Source: Nostoc spongiaeforme FACHB-130
GTDB lineage: Bacteria > Cyanobacteriota > Cyanobacteriia > Cyanobacteriales > Nostocaceae
DNA: 64,000 nt
Assembly: GCF_014698475.1 (NCBI RefSeq)
Contig: NZ_JACJTB010000001.1
Span: 372,001-436,000, forward strand
Direction: 5' to 3'
Position numbers and translations under genes: made by a program. The notes beneath the pieces were generated by a model. It had not been told where the DNA came from, did not search any database, and saw only the letters and a list, made by a program, of their open reading frames with translations. Of this stretch, positions 29,801 through 37,177 are shown in pieces; the stretch's first letter is position 1, and the number at the start of each line of letters is the position of its first letter.

Positions 29801-29919
29801 CTGATTTAAATAGGTTGCTTGCCAGTGCTTGTGAATGGGTAAAAGATTACTTGGCTAATAGCGATGATGTAGAAGGTAGGGACAAAAAAGTTTGTGATGA
29901 CGTTTCCCTATCTCAATAA
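23857..29919 (+). CDS. CHAT-STAND-WD40 multidomain protein (NLR-like)
   Basis: The 2020-residue protein has an N-terminal CHAT peptidase domain (about 130-370) with His220 (FVSHGK) and Cys270 (LCTCESAH). An nSTAND-type ATPase module follows, with Walker A GASGSGKS (494-501), Walker B IIVVDQFEEL (Asp551) and the EVAHEALIRHWPRL motif. Next is a hydrophobic segment (about 875-895), then about 23 WD40 blades from about 1008 to 1985, two of them degenerate. It ends with the usual ACEWVKDYLANS tail. Such proteins sense a ligand with the propellers, switch on by ATP-driven oligomerisation and activate the protease. The last five or so blades are near-identical in DNA, a sign of recent amplification. 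Its stop overlaps the convergent metalloprotease stop by 7 bases. Confidence 0.92.
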   Translation: MNTFEIIIQRKSGDSWPIVVEYSRTGTLLPLRAEGNLQLKETDLQQQISLLGQPQKYGILLGKALFQDEIRDAFTAAIRESEDCLRVLLFIEAVDKELRTLRWERLCAPLDEGWQMLALDQRVPFSLYIPATTDRRFPPIGRRDLRALILVASPSDSQKYQLDLFDVEGTVKSVRSALGDIPSDVLATVDGAMGLPTLDELCTHLTDRTKQYTLLHFVSHGKLLDNGETVLYWSKADNTVEPVTATRLLDRLRLLRGAKGLPHFTFLCTCESAHPDAEAGLGGLGQRLVRDLGMPAVVAMTEKVSVKTAQALAEHFYKQLHESGEVDKALQEAAASLAERYDVTVPALFSRLGGRPLFSDQLDRDLTAAEIEFGLKQLEKLLLERSPTLYPKLHNPSQKLTDTFGTDITTLSPQTKQEREQALIEVNNLALEVLDLSFNAVALNKQLPAYDSRCPFLGLYPFRQQNREFFFGREQLITQLQQKLSEHNFLAVLGASGSGKSSVVLAGLIPTLQEKQPDLVLAYLTPNNNPSEQLQASLSAVQNQPSIIVVDQFEELFTLCSDETQRQEFIQKLLSLTQQQPVIVTMRADFWGECATYRLLKELMESHQKLIGPMDAAELRKAMELQAAQVGLRFEAGLSNNILDDVQGEPGAMPLLQHALLELWKRRHGRWLRVEEYEAIGGVQKAIAQTADEVYNSLSADEQEQVKNIFIRLTRLDENAVQGERRRDTRRRVGLEELIPAGDKQILTKNLLKRLAGEGARLIVVSVNSATFQEEVEVAHEALIRHWPRLITWLDENRVSLQLRETIRQAAFEWEKQQKDENYLIHRGGRLKESQELLKQSGFLNQLESEYISTCAAFHLRQEQEKINRRRRDITTILFMSGGTIITLIITSLLFKSLDLWRKGEFNEINASSLNSLALFNSHQELQSVILAIKAGKKRQTQNNIKLFFSEPLSLVHPPEPFREILEKINVGKSNQKLDQSQPRVIEALQKAVYQIKERNRLIKHEATVQTIAFSPNGQIIASGSADKTIRLWDLHGKELTVLKEHQTSITSLAFSPDGKTLASASEDGEVKIWNLADFDEKNKNLISNKTLKENLVTKISFTLDSQKLIIAGLYDVKIKDLKKLDEEGEWLIEEERNNVITSVSLRADGKILAIAKANNENFSFDGSPLKESTIEFWNLEDKPKKYTQFITAQKNTISSIVFSPDNKTLAAASIDRVVKIWDLKQLNSQPIKTLKPPSDTQDKSEDINIALDLLAFSPDGQTLAYGDNKIVQIWDLNTQKLQTSLKGHQADISSVAFSPNGGTLASAGGDNTIILWNLDGKLLNTLTGHEAAVNRLTLSPNSQILASASDDNTVKLWDLNGKLLHTLTGHKYAVTNIAFSPDNQTLASTSNDNKIIIWNLDGTLLHKLTNNNYSLTNIAYSPGGYILASAGSDNTINLWDVNSNLLHTLKGHKYAITSIVFSHKNKIIATASKDKTIKLWNFQGELLQTLNGHQAGVTNIAFNHNDRILASGSEDGTLKLWNLQDKLSSSTFKDKNHSAPITSVVFSRDDNQVIFGSADGTIRLWVKNKSLRTLTAHQAAVTSIVFDAKTNTFASTSEDNTIKYWNLNGTLLQTFRGHQAAVTSAIFHPYKRILISASRDKTIKVWKLNKIGQTLKHSDTVTSVVFSQDGKTLVSGGYDQFIKVWKLNNTEEKPQEFLFDNDIAKIILSPDGKNLIAATKGKYIISGKLQGEKPQEIELKPSDNNTVTVTSITLSPDGKIIASGSSDKTIKLWYLNGKPLKTFSNKSEVTQLAFSPDGNLLASGSQDKTIKLWDLNGNLKHTLKGHTNEVTQVVFSPKENILASGSKDKTIKLWDLNGNLLKTLSDKSEITQLAFSPDGKILASISKDKNIKLWDLNGNLLHTLKGHESQVTSVVFSPDGKNLASSSKDKTIKLWDLDGRLLNTYFGHESVVTTVAFSPDGKTLASGSWDNTVRLWNVEETDLNRLLASACEWVKDYLANSDDVEGRDKKVCDDVSLSQ

Positions 29920-32702
29920 CTCTTGGAAAGCAACTGGGAATTTAAGGCTTTGCTAATGCGATCGCCTGCAAATTCTAAATGAGCTATTGTGTAAATATCG
30001 AATGTTTCGCCAAATTCTTTCAGCTTGTTATCAATGGCTGTTTGCAGTTGTCGCAATTCATACCAAGCTAGTGTGCGGCTATCTTCTAATTCATCATGAG
30101 TCTTCAACAGCATCTCTAACAAGATGTTCAGGTGTTCTTGTTGTAGGGAACGGCGAATACTAGATATTGATTTTGGTGGTTCTGGGGTGAAAATTTCTGT
30201 CCAAATACCTGTTTGCAGGGTATCAAATAATTCTGGTAAAGACAGTGCTTGTCCAGGTTGAGCTTTTAATTCTACATCCCGCAGACGATTGATGCGATCG
30301 CTATCTAACAGCGATCGTAATATGGCACTCTGGAAACTGAGAATGCGATCGTGAATCGGATAATCAAGACGAGTATGATGTATTGGACTACCCCAATGTT
30401 GCCAGCGCGATGGTGCAAGTTGATTTAACAACTGCGGTGAGAAACTAAAAGCATCTTCCGCAAACACATATTCTTGCAGCTTGGCTAATGCTTGACGTTG
30501 TTGGGTTAGGGAAACGGGTACAAAAGCCCAAGAAATCTCATCACCAGCATGAAGCCGCCGAAATGACTGCCCACCAATATATTGAGAAAGTAAGCTGGCA
30601 TTGCGGAAATAATATCTCAGCACTCTATTAAACAACACCCGCAAGCTACTATAACTTTCTCCCTTGGGTAAATAACCTTCATCCAGACGTTGCCACATCA
30701 CACGGGCGTTGTCCATTTGCCATTGAGAATACACCAACACATCACTACTTATATCCCAAACATTCGCTAACGGGTTGATGTCGCGGATATCTTCGTCAGT
30801 GGCGTAAGACAATTCTGGTTGCGGTGATGCTAAGGCAATTGCTTCTAAAAAGCTTTTTTCAGTTTCCGGCGTAACTATTTCACCCTCGACATCAGGTAGT
30901 TTTTTGTAACCATAGGCAATTGCCCATTCATCATAAGGGCCGACCACACTCGGAAAATACTCACCTTGCGGCACACCTTGAGGGGCAATATTCACAGGTA
31001 AATAGTCCATCACCGAACCTGTTAAACCTTTGGTTTGGGTGATTTCTGGGTTATTCAATTCTTGCGGCGCTAACATTGTGCTGCCATGAAAATTGTGCCG
31101 CAAACCCAGAGTGTGTCCCACCTCATGGGCAATAACAGAACGCAAGTATTGATGAACATACTCCTTCATCATTTCACTATTGGGCTTGGTATTTTGCAGC
31201 AGTGATAATGCTAACGCCCCCATAGCGACTTGTTCAGTGGACTCTGTGCCGTAACAAGTCTCTGTGTCTTGGGAGTGGGGAGTGGGGAGTGGGGAGTGGG
31301 GGAAGACAAGGTAGAAAGACCTCTCCCTTATCTTCCTTGTCTCCCTTGTCCCCATTGTCTCCCCTGCACCCCTGCGCCCTGCCGCCTGCGTCTCTTCTGT
31401 CTGACACATTGATGAAGCCTCGATCAGTGCATGATATTCTTGTTGAACTGAGCGCACCATGTTGGCATCAACAATAATATCTGCGTCTAAGATTTCGCCT
31501 GTGAGGGGGTTTACGCGCATTGGCCCCCTAGCAAAGCCAGCATCTAAAGAGTTGAACCAGCGAATAGTGTTGTAACGCACGTCTGCGGGATGCCATTCAG
31601 CATCATCTGGCATTTGTCGCACTTCAACAGCATTTTGAAATCCTGCTTTTTCAAAGGCTTTATTCCACATTAAAACGCCTTCTCGAATGGCATCTCGGTA
31701 TATTGGTGGAACAGCATTTTCAATCCAAAATACAATCGGTTTTTTCGGTGGAGATAAAGGTGCGTTAGGGTCGGATGGTTCTAAATGCCAACGATTAATG
31801 TAACGGACAAATGGTTCTTGCAGATGATCTGGCGAAAAATCTTGGAAGGCAGTAATAAAATAACCTACTCGGTCATCAGCAATTCTGGGAATATAGCCGT
31901 TATTTTCTGGTAGTTGGGAAAAACTATAATGTACTTTTAAACTCAAGGCACGACTGTCTGGCAATGTTGTTAAATTTGCTCCTTCTGGTGATGAAAAACC
32001 ATAAATAGAATCAATTTCAACATTATCTAAAAAACTCTGCACATCACCAAAATAAGATTTAGTTTTATCAAAGTGATATTCAGCTTGTAAATAGTATTTT
32101 AATAAAGGTGCTAAACCGGAAAAATCCTGCATTAACAGTTCTTCTAGGTCAATAACTAGACTGTTTGTGCTTGGTTCAATACTATCAATTGCCACAGAAT
32201 AAAGTACTGAATCACTGAAGGAACGAGTTAGCGATCGCTGTTCAGCTTCACCTGATTTTATCCGAAATTTGACATTCTGAACTACGAAATGCAAATTATC
32301 CTTGACACGCCGCCAATAAAACAAAAAATCAGCTAAAGGTAATCCACTATAAATCCCACTTTCCCCAATCCCAGATTCTAAAGTAATTGTAGCGAGATAA
32401 CTTTTATTTAGCTGTTCTGGCTTAATTGCTAAATAAACTTTGCCAGATTCTGTGTCTTGATAAGTTGTGAATAGTCCCGCTTGTTTAATTATCCCTTTCT
32501 CTATAGGCTGAGATGGCTGTGTTTCTGCTGGTTTTTTTTCGCCAAAATCACTAGTATCTACTAAATTTTCTACTCCTGGAATTGAATTTATTTCTTGAGG
32601 ATTTGGTTCTGAAAGTTGATTGGCAATTGCCCAACTATTATTGCAGAAAAAGTTATATAGAAATATTATGCAGATTGCTAATTTGGCGATCCAGTGTTTC
32701 AT
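29913..32702 (-). CDS. Zinc-dependent metalloprotease (DUF5117/DUF4953-like), exported
   Basis: The 929-residue product starts with a signal peptide (MKHWIAKLAICIIFLYNFFC) and has the extended metzincin zinc site HEVGHTLGLRHNFHGS, first His at 526. The preceding part (about 90-420) has strands typical of the DUF5117 region. It probably acts in the periplasm or outside. Residues about 434-479 are not protease sequence: they are an in-frame translation of an intergenic GGGAGTGGGGAG/ACAAGG repeat (31268-31404). The insert lies in a linker before the zinc site, and the frame stays open for 450 residues after it. The gene is convergent with the CHAT gene. Whether it belongs to that cluster is unclear. 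Confidence 0.88.
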   Translation of the reverse strand: MKHWIAKLAICIIFLYNFFCNNSWAIANQLSEPNPQEINSIPGVENLVDTSDFGEKKPAETQPSQPIEKGIIKQAGLFTTYQDTESGKVYLAIKPEQLNKSYLATITLESGIGESGIYSGLPLADFLFYWRRVKDNLHFVVQNVKFRIKSGEAEQRSLTRSFSDSVLYSVAIDSIEPSTNSLVIDLEELLMQDFSGLAPLLKYYLQAEYHFDKTKSYFGDVQSFLDNVEIDSIYGFSSPEGANLTTLPDSRALSLKVHYSFSQLPENNGYIPRIADDRVGYFITAFQDFSPDHLQEPFVRYINRWHLEPSDPNAPLSPPKKPIVFWIENAVPPIYRDAIREGVLMWNKAFEKAGFQNAVEVRQMPDDAEWHPADVRYNTIRWFNSLDAGFARGPMRVNPLTGEILDADIIVDANMVRSVQQEYHALIEASSMCQTEETQAAGRRGAGETMGTRETRKIRERSFYLVFPHSPLPTPHSQDTETCYGTESTEQVAMGALALSLLQNTKPNSEMMKEYVHQYLRSVIAHEVGHTLGLRHNFHGSTMLAPQELNNPEITQTKGLTGSVMDYLPVNIAPQGVPQGEYFPSVVGPYDEWAIAYGYKKLPDVEGEIVTPETEKSFLEAIALASPQPELSYATDEDIRDINPLANVWDISSDVLVYSQWQMDNARVMWQRLDEGYLPKGESYSSLRVLFNRVLRYYFRNASLLSQYIGGQSFRRLHAGDEISWAFVPVSLTQQRQALAKLQEYVFAEDAFSFSPQLLNQLAPSRWQHWGSPIHHTRLDYPIHDRILSFQSAILRSLLDSDRINRLRDVELKAQPGQALSLPELFDTLQTGIWTEIFTPEPPKSISSIRRSLQQEHLNILLEMLLKTHDELEDSRTLAWYELRQLQTAIDNKLKEFGETFDIYTIAHLEFAGDRISKALNSQLLSKSY
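31268..31404 (-). repeat. Intergenic-type repeat inserted in frame in the metalloprotease gene
   Basis: The plus strand reads GGGAGTGGGGAGTGGGGAG, then ACAAGGTAGAAAGACC, CTTGTCTCCCTTGTCCCC and CCCTGCACCCCTGCGCCC. The same order of parts occurs on the minus strand at 34206-34372, between genes. Here it codes for a Thr/Arg/Pro/Ser-rich segment. Confidence 0.75.
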
Positions 32703-33276
32703 TCTTTAGCTTTTGTTTGTGCAGTAGTGATTGTGTCGAGGCAAAACTGTATTTTTCAAGACTTATTCAATACTTAAGACTGACTTGTAGTGTCAATTCA
32801 CTGTAGTCAGACACAGAATTATTTAACGTCAAAGATTAGAAGTCTGGCGATTTAAAGTTGCGTCTTGCAAAGAATTTTTCTGGCTCCATTGAAATTAATT
32901 GTATCTTAAGGTAGATGTTGTATACGGCTATAGATATATGTTTTTTTGAACTATATATTGTAAGGCTGTTGCAATAATGTATGTCTTGCTACACTTTTTT
33001 CCATAACAAAATCCCCGCCTTTGATTCAAAAGGCGGGGAGTTAAAGCTGTGAATTATTTCTAGTGAATTTAGTAGATTTTATTGAATAAAATTAACCATA
33101 GATGTAGATATTAGCTTGATAAAAGTTGGTTATTAACTAATACCAAATTGAAGAATGATTGCGCCAAATGGATTGTCCAAAAGCTTACCAGTAAACCTTT
33201 TTTCAATCTAGAACCCAATATGGTATAGTCCCCTGGCTGATTCAACCAGGAGTAGTTCAGGCAATTAAATATACAT
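32703..33276. other. Gene-free gap with a strong hairpin at 33012-33039
   Basis: TCCCCGCCTTT (33012-33022) pairs with AAAGGCGGGGA (33029-33039); on the minus strand it is followed by TTTTGTT, so it can end the PHP gene's transcript. A weaker CCTGG/CCAGG stem lies at 33232-33250. The 32703-32900 part should carry the metalloprotease promoter. I see no gene. Confidence 0.55.
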
Positions 33277-33963
33277 TTACAATCGCTGGAGTAAATTTAA
33301 ACCATGAGTATCAGTACCACAGGTATTAAATAAGCCATATTCAATAGCTAACTGTTGCACTTGTTCTGATTCTTTGTGACTTGGTTTCCAAGGGTTGGGG
33401 TTATTATAAGCGTAGAAACTTTCTACACCATCAATTCCTTGTTCCGCCGCCGCCGCAATTAAATCAAAATGCGATCGCCGATAACGTGCGGGGTGTGCTA
33501 AAACCGCTAATCCACCAGCTTCATGAATCGCTGCAATCACGTTAATTGCTTCATATTCTCTACCAGTGACAGCGTGTCTTTGCAAGTAAGGTTTAATACT
33601 AGAGTGATTTGGTTCAAAAGCGTAAGCCAAAATGTGAACCTCATTATCTAAGAGGTTGGCATTAATTTCTGTACCACTCCACAAATCAGGAATATTACTA
33701 TCAGGATTGTTCCACTTCCAGTCTTCTAACCAAGCTTTTGCAGCTAAATAGCCACCAATATTGTGATGATCAGTAATCGCTAATCCTTTTAAGCCAATTG
33801 CGATCGCTTGTTCCATCAATGCACTCGGCTCTAACTTCCCGTCAGAATAGACTGTGTGCATGTGAAAATTAAAGAATCTCGGACAACTTTGGGCATCTAT
33901 CTTCTGGAATACTTGTTTTAAAAGTTCGCAAGAAGTCGATGTCCGCGCACAATTCATCACCAT
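33277..33963 (-). CDS. PHP-domain phosphoesterase
   Basis: The 228-residue product has the metal-site blocks of PHP domain enzymes: HMHTVYSDGKL (about 39-49), ITDHHNIGGY (about 69-78), VLAHPARYRRSH (about 154-165) and CGTDTHG near the end. These residues bind up to three metals. The closest functional group is the YciV/TrpH type (nucleoside bisphosphate phosphatase or 5'-3' exonuclease), though the usual C-terminal extension is missing. I chose ATG 33963 with AGAGGA upstream; a GTG at 33978 is in frame. Cytoplasmic, monocistronic. Confidence 0.85.
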   Translation of the reverse strand: MVMNCARTSTSCELLKQVFQKIDAQSCPRFFNFHMHTVYSDGKLEPSALMEQAIAIGLKGLAITDHHNIGGYLAAKAWLEDWKWNNPDSNIPDLWSGTEINANLLDNEVHILAYAFEPNHSSIKPYLQRHAVTGREYEAINVIAAIHEAGGLAVLAHPARYRRSHFDLIAAAAEQGIDGVESFYAYNNPNPWKPSHKESEQVQQLAIEYGLFNTCGTDTHGLNLLQRL

Positions 33964-34157
33964 AAATATCCTCTGCACAAATATACGCAGTTATTTACAA
34001 ACTCAAACACCACACCTATAGATAAGAAATCACCAGCACAGATAATCAGTACTAGGAAGTATTCAGTTAGCTTACTCAGCTTAATTTTGCAATATGTTAA
34101 GACTACGTTAGCAAATCTAAATGATAATGAGCATGAGTATTTTCGATTGCTTTAATA

Positions 34158-34205
34158 AGTGTCAGTTAAAAATTTTTCTCAAAAATTCAGGTAAATACTG
34201 ACACT
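34158..34205. repeat. Inverted repeat AGTGTCAGT upstream of the PHP gene
   Basis: AGTGTCAGT (34158-34166) pairs with ACTGACACT (34197-34205), with AAAATTTTT and AAAAATT between. It lies in the gap between purM and the PHP gene on the minus strand; it could be a terminator for purM beyond the repeat or a small mobile hairpin. Confidence 0.45.
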
Positions 34206-34372
34206 GGTTTTTAAAATGAATACCAGATGAGGGAAGGGAAGGGAAGGGGGGCGAGGGTGCAGGGGAGAAGAGGGGGACAAGGGAGACAAGGGGGACAAGG
34301 GGGCAATATTTCTATTTCTACCTTGTCTACCCCCTCTACCTTGTCTCCCCCACTCCCCACTCCCCACTCCCA
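34206..34372. repeat. GGGAGTGGGGAG / ACAAGGGGGACAAGG repeat, intergenic copy
   Basis: Tandem GGGAAGGGAAG, GACAAGGGGGACAAGG and, at the far end, CCCCACTCCCCACTCCCCAC units. It directly follows the purM stop (34374). It is the intergenic counterpart of the copy inside the metalloprotease gene (31268-31404). ORFs over it on both strands are low-complexity artefacts. Confidence 0.75.
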
Positions 34373-34373
34373 A

Positions 34374-35399
34374 CTAAACCAATCCCTCCAGCGTACCTGT
34401 GCCGGAAATTACTTCGCCAATTGCGAAGGCGGAAAGATTTTGTGATGTAAAAAAGGTAATTGTTTGCTCTACTTGCTGGGGTGGAACTAAGAGTACAAAT
34501 CCAATCCCCATATTGAAAGTATTAAACATGGCTTCGTTGCTGACTGCACCGACTTCAGCTAACCATTGAAATGGGGCGGGAATTTGCCAACTGTTGGAGT
34601 TAATTTTAATTGCTTGATTTTTACCTAAACATCTGGGTAAGTTTTCTGGTAAACCACCGCCTGTAATATGCGCCATTCCATGAATTTCTAAACCAGCTTG
34701 ACGGGCGGCGAGGACTGGTTTGACATAAATGCGAGTTGGTTTGAGAAAAGTTTCACCGATGGTTTCGCCACCTAATAATTCTGGGGTATCACTCCAAGCA
34801 AAACCACCATCACTAATAATTTTACGGACTAAACTGACACCATTACTATGTATACCAGCACTAGCAAGTGCGATCGCTACATCCCCCACTTGCACTTGGG
34901 AACCATCTAACATCTGACTTTTTTCGACAATTCCCACACAAAACCCAGCCAAGTCATATTCTCCGACTTGGTAAAAACCGGGCATTTCTGCTGTTTCTCC
35001 GCCTAATAAAGCACAACCAGCCAATTTACAGCCAGCAGCTATACCTGCTACTACCTGTGTCAACTGTTCTTTATCTAATTTACCTGTTGCTACATAATCT
35101 AAAAAAAACAGGGGTTCTGCACCAGATGTCAGCACGTCATTGACGCACATAGCCACTAAATCAATTCCCACGGTGTCATGACGGTTGAGAGTTTGGGCAA
35201 TTTTTAGCTTTGTACCAACACCATCAGTTCCCGAAACCAACACGGGTTCCTTGTAACCTGTGGGGAGTTGAAAGCACCCGCCAAAACCACCTAGTCCACC
35301 AAGTACTTCTGGCCGAAAAGTACTGTGAACTAAATTGCGAATTTGATCAACAAAGGCTCTACCAGCCTCAACATCAACCCCTGCATCCCGATAATCCAT
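34374..35399 (-). CDS. purM: Phosphoribosylformylglycinamidine cyclo-ligase (AIR synthetase)
   Basis: The 341-residue product begins [20 protein letters not shown] and contains [31 protein letters not shown] and [13 protein letters not shown], the PurM ATP-grasp-like signature blocks. It closes the imidazole ring in purine synthesis (FGAM plus ATP to AIR) in the cytoplasm as a dimer. Length is normal. The stop codon sits at the edge of a dispersed repeat, so the last residues (GTLEGLV) may be partly repeat-derived. Upstream bases hold TCATTAG heptamers rather than another gene. Confidence 0.97.
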   Translation of the reverse strand: MDYRDAGVDVEAGRAFVDQIRNLVHSTFRPEVLGGLGGFGGCFQLPTGYKEPVLVSGTDGVGTKLKIAQTLNRHDTVGIDLVAMCVNDVLTSGAEPLFFLDYVATGKLDKEQLTQVVAGIAAGCKLAGCALLGGETAEMPGFYQVGEYDLAGFCVGIVEKSQMLDGSQVQVGDVAIALASAGIHSNGVSLVRKIISDGGFAWSDTPELLGGETIGETFLKPTRIYVKPVLAARQAGLEIHGMAHITGGGLPENLPRCLGKNQAIKINSNSWQIPAPFQWLAEVGAVSNEAMFNTFNMGIGFVLLVPPQQVEQTITFFTSQNLSAFAIGEVISGTGTLEGLV

Positions 35400-35411
35400 A
35401 AGAGTTAGTTA

Positions 35412-35461
35412 ATAGTCAATGGTCATTAGTCATTAGTCATTAGTCAATGGTCATTAGTCAA
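35412..35461. repeat. TCATTAG/TCAATGG heptamer array upstream of purM
   Basis: GTCATTA and GTCAATG units follow one another seven times in this stretch. The same heptamers occur at about 7376-7420, 47181-47230 and 58618-58640. It matches the short tandemly repeated repetitive (STRR) sequences known from heterocystous cyanobacteria. Confidence 0.8.
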
Positions 35462-35518
35462 TGTACTATCAACATATTGACTCTGGACTTTTGACTATGG
35501 ACTATTGATATTACCGCA

Positions 35519-35725
35519 TTAGAAGACCTCATCTTCTATACCACGCCACCATTCACCCAAATTCATTAAATCTTGGTGAATGTCGGCTAACTCATTAGCG
35601 TAGGTATCTTCAGAAATTGTGTCGCGGCGTTCTTGTAATTTTTTCAGGCGTAGTTGTACCAGCATCCAAGGTTTGGAGATGCTATCTGTAGCTTCGAGAT
35701 ATTGTGCTAGTTGTGTGCTATCCAT
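35519..35725 (-). CDS. Small conserved-type hypothetical protein
   Basis: The 68-residue product MDSTQLAQYLEATDS is predicted helical throughout, with the RLKKLQERRDTI segment and a Trp-rich end (LGEWWRGIEDEVF). Codon use and composition look like a real gene, and it is not overlapped by another. I do not recognise its function. It is preceded by an A/T run and has no visible strong ribosome binding site. A short gap, with purM further downstream on the same strand, separates it from any neighbour. Confidence 0.6.
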   Translation of the reverse strand: MDSTQLAQYLEATDSISKPWMLVQLRLKKLQERRDTISEDTYANELADIHQDLMNLGEWWRGIEDEVF

Positions 35726-35985
35726 AATATTTTGGTTTTTTTATCTTTTTTTGGCAAAAAGAATTAAGAAGTTGATTACCGACGCGGTTTTCAAATTCCG
35801 ACTCTCTATCTTTCAAGATAATTCAGAGGAGCGATCGCTTCTACCGTGTTCGCAGAAGATTTAACTGAAGCAAAAACAGCCACGAATAGTAAGTCGTGAC
35901 TGTTGTTGATATTTTCGATATCAATTGAATATCTGTACTTTAGACATCTAGCAGAAGTGTACAATCACCTCCTGCCAGATAGATA

Positions 35986-36588
35986 TTATGCTTTAGCCAG
36001 ATTTCCCGCAACGAAGTCCCAGTTAACCAATTGGTCTAAGAAATTTTTAATGAATGCAGGACGCGCATTGCGGAAGTCGATGTAATAAGCATGTTCCCAA
36101 ACGTCAAGGGTGAGCAATGCTTTTTTGCCGTGGGCTAGGGGGTTCTCGGCGTTAGGTGTTTTAATTACCTTGAGAGTACCGCCATCATCAATTAACCAGG
36201 CCCAACCACTACCAAATTGAGTAGCAGCAGCATTGGAGAACTCTTCTTTGAATTTGTCGAAGCTACCAAAGTCTTTTTCAATTCTGGTTGCGACTTCACC
36301 AGTGGGTGCGCCGCCACCTGCTGGTTTTAAGCTGTTCCAAAAGAAGGTGTGGTTCCAAACTTGCGCTGCATTGTTGAAGATACCTGCTTTAGAGGAATCT
36401 TTAAAGGAGATTTGGATTACTTCTTCTAAGGACTTATCAGCTAATTCGGTACCTTCGGTGAGCTTGTTGAGGTTATCGACATAAGCTTTGTGATGCTTGC
36501 CATAATGGTACTCGAAAGTTTCAGCTTTCATACCATAAGGCTCTAGAGCATTAAAGTCAAAGGGTAAGGGGGGCTGTGTAAATGCCAT
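35986..36588 (-). CDS. sodB: Iron superoxide dismutase
   Basis: The 200-residue product has the four metal ligands in the usual places: His28 (YHYGKHH block), His80 (QVWNHTFFW), Asp162 and His166 (LDVWEHAYY). Gln76 in AAQVWNH is the iron-type outer-sphere residue, so this is the Fe form rather than the Mn form. It converts superoxide to oxygen and hydrogen peroxide, and the absence of a signal peptide places it in the cytosol. Length is normal. AGAGAGGATTTC just upstream of the ATG provides the ribosome binding site. Monocistronic. Confidence 0.97.
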   Translation of the reverse strand: MAFTQPPLPFDFNALEPYGMKAETFEYHYGKHHKAYVDNLNKLTEGTELADKSLEEVIQISFKDSSKAGIFNNAAQVWNHTFFWNSLKPAGGGAPTGEVATRIEKDFGSFDKFKEEFSNAAATQFGSGWAWLIDDGGTLKVIKTPNAENPLAHGKKALLTLDVWEHAYYIDFRNARPAFIKNFLDQLVNWDFVAGNLAKA

Positions 36589-37177
36589 TTTATGAAATCC
36601 TCTCTTTACAGTTTCCCGGCCTAAAGCTATTACTGGAAGCTTAGAAAATTACAGGTTTTGTGTTTATGAGTTTTGATGTCCTTGAACTCAAGAATCATAA
36701 AACTTAACATCGTCATTCTACTACCAAAGTGATAATTACAACAAAAGACTTTTGCTATAAGTCAAATGCCGATGCCATCAGAGCTTTAAATAAAAACAAC
36801 TAATATTTAAACGCTGAGGTATTCTAAACATAGAAACATATTCCCCCCAGAACTAGGGGGGAATGAAAAGAGGTAATGCTTTGGCAATTAACTTTGGTTT
36901 TTACAGTCAGAGTTTATAATATTGTGGAAGCTATTTTCCCACACATCTATTTAGTTAATTCTTAACCTGAGATACTTCTACCTTAAGGTGTAGTTATGAG
37001 AAACTTGGCAACTCAGTCTTAAGTTAGATGAATTAATTTTTAAAGTTCTTAAAATGTAATCTACAACGCTAAAGTCAAACTATATATAGTTAATTAAAAT
37101 CAGATATGTAAGTGGTGGGTGGGTCATGAGTTACTCACCACTCGGCTGCAAGGAAAACTACATACTCATCTCTATGA
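36589..37177. other. Gene-free region between sodB and panC-cmk with a hairpin at 36840-36864
   Basis: ATTCCCCCC and GGGGGGAAT pair around AGAACTA (36840-36864), a likely terminator for panC-cmk or a dispersed hairpin. The stretch nearest sodB should hold its promoter; I cannot identify a Fur or other box with confidence. No ORF is supported. Confidence 0.5.

Noticed and set aside
29913-32702. Metalloprotease as a fourth member of the CHAT cluster
   Set aside because: It is on the opposite strand, has a signal peptide and only overlaps at the stops, so a shared function is not supported.
34179-34445. Short ORFs on both strands between PHP and purM genes
   Set aside because: Low-complexity Ser/Pro or Gly/Arg translations of a G-rich repeat.
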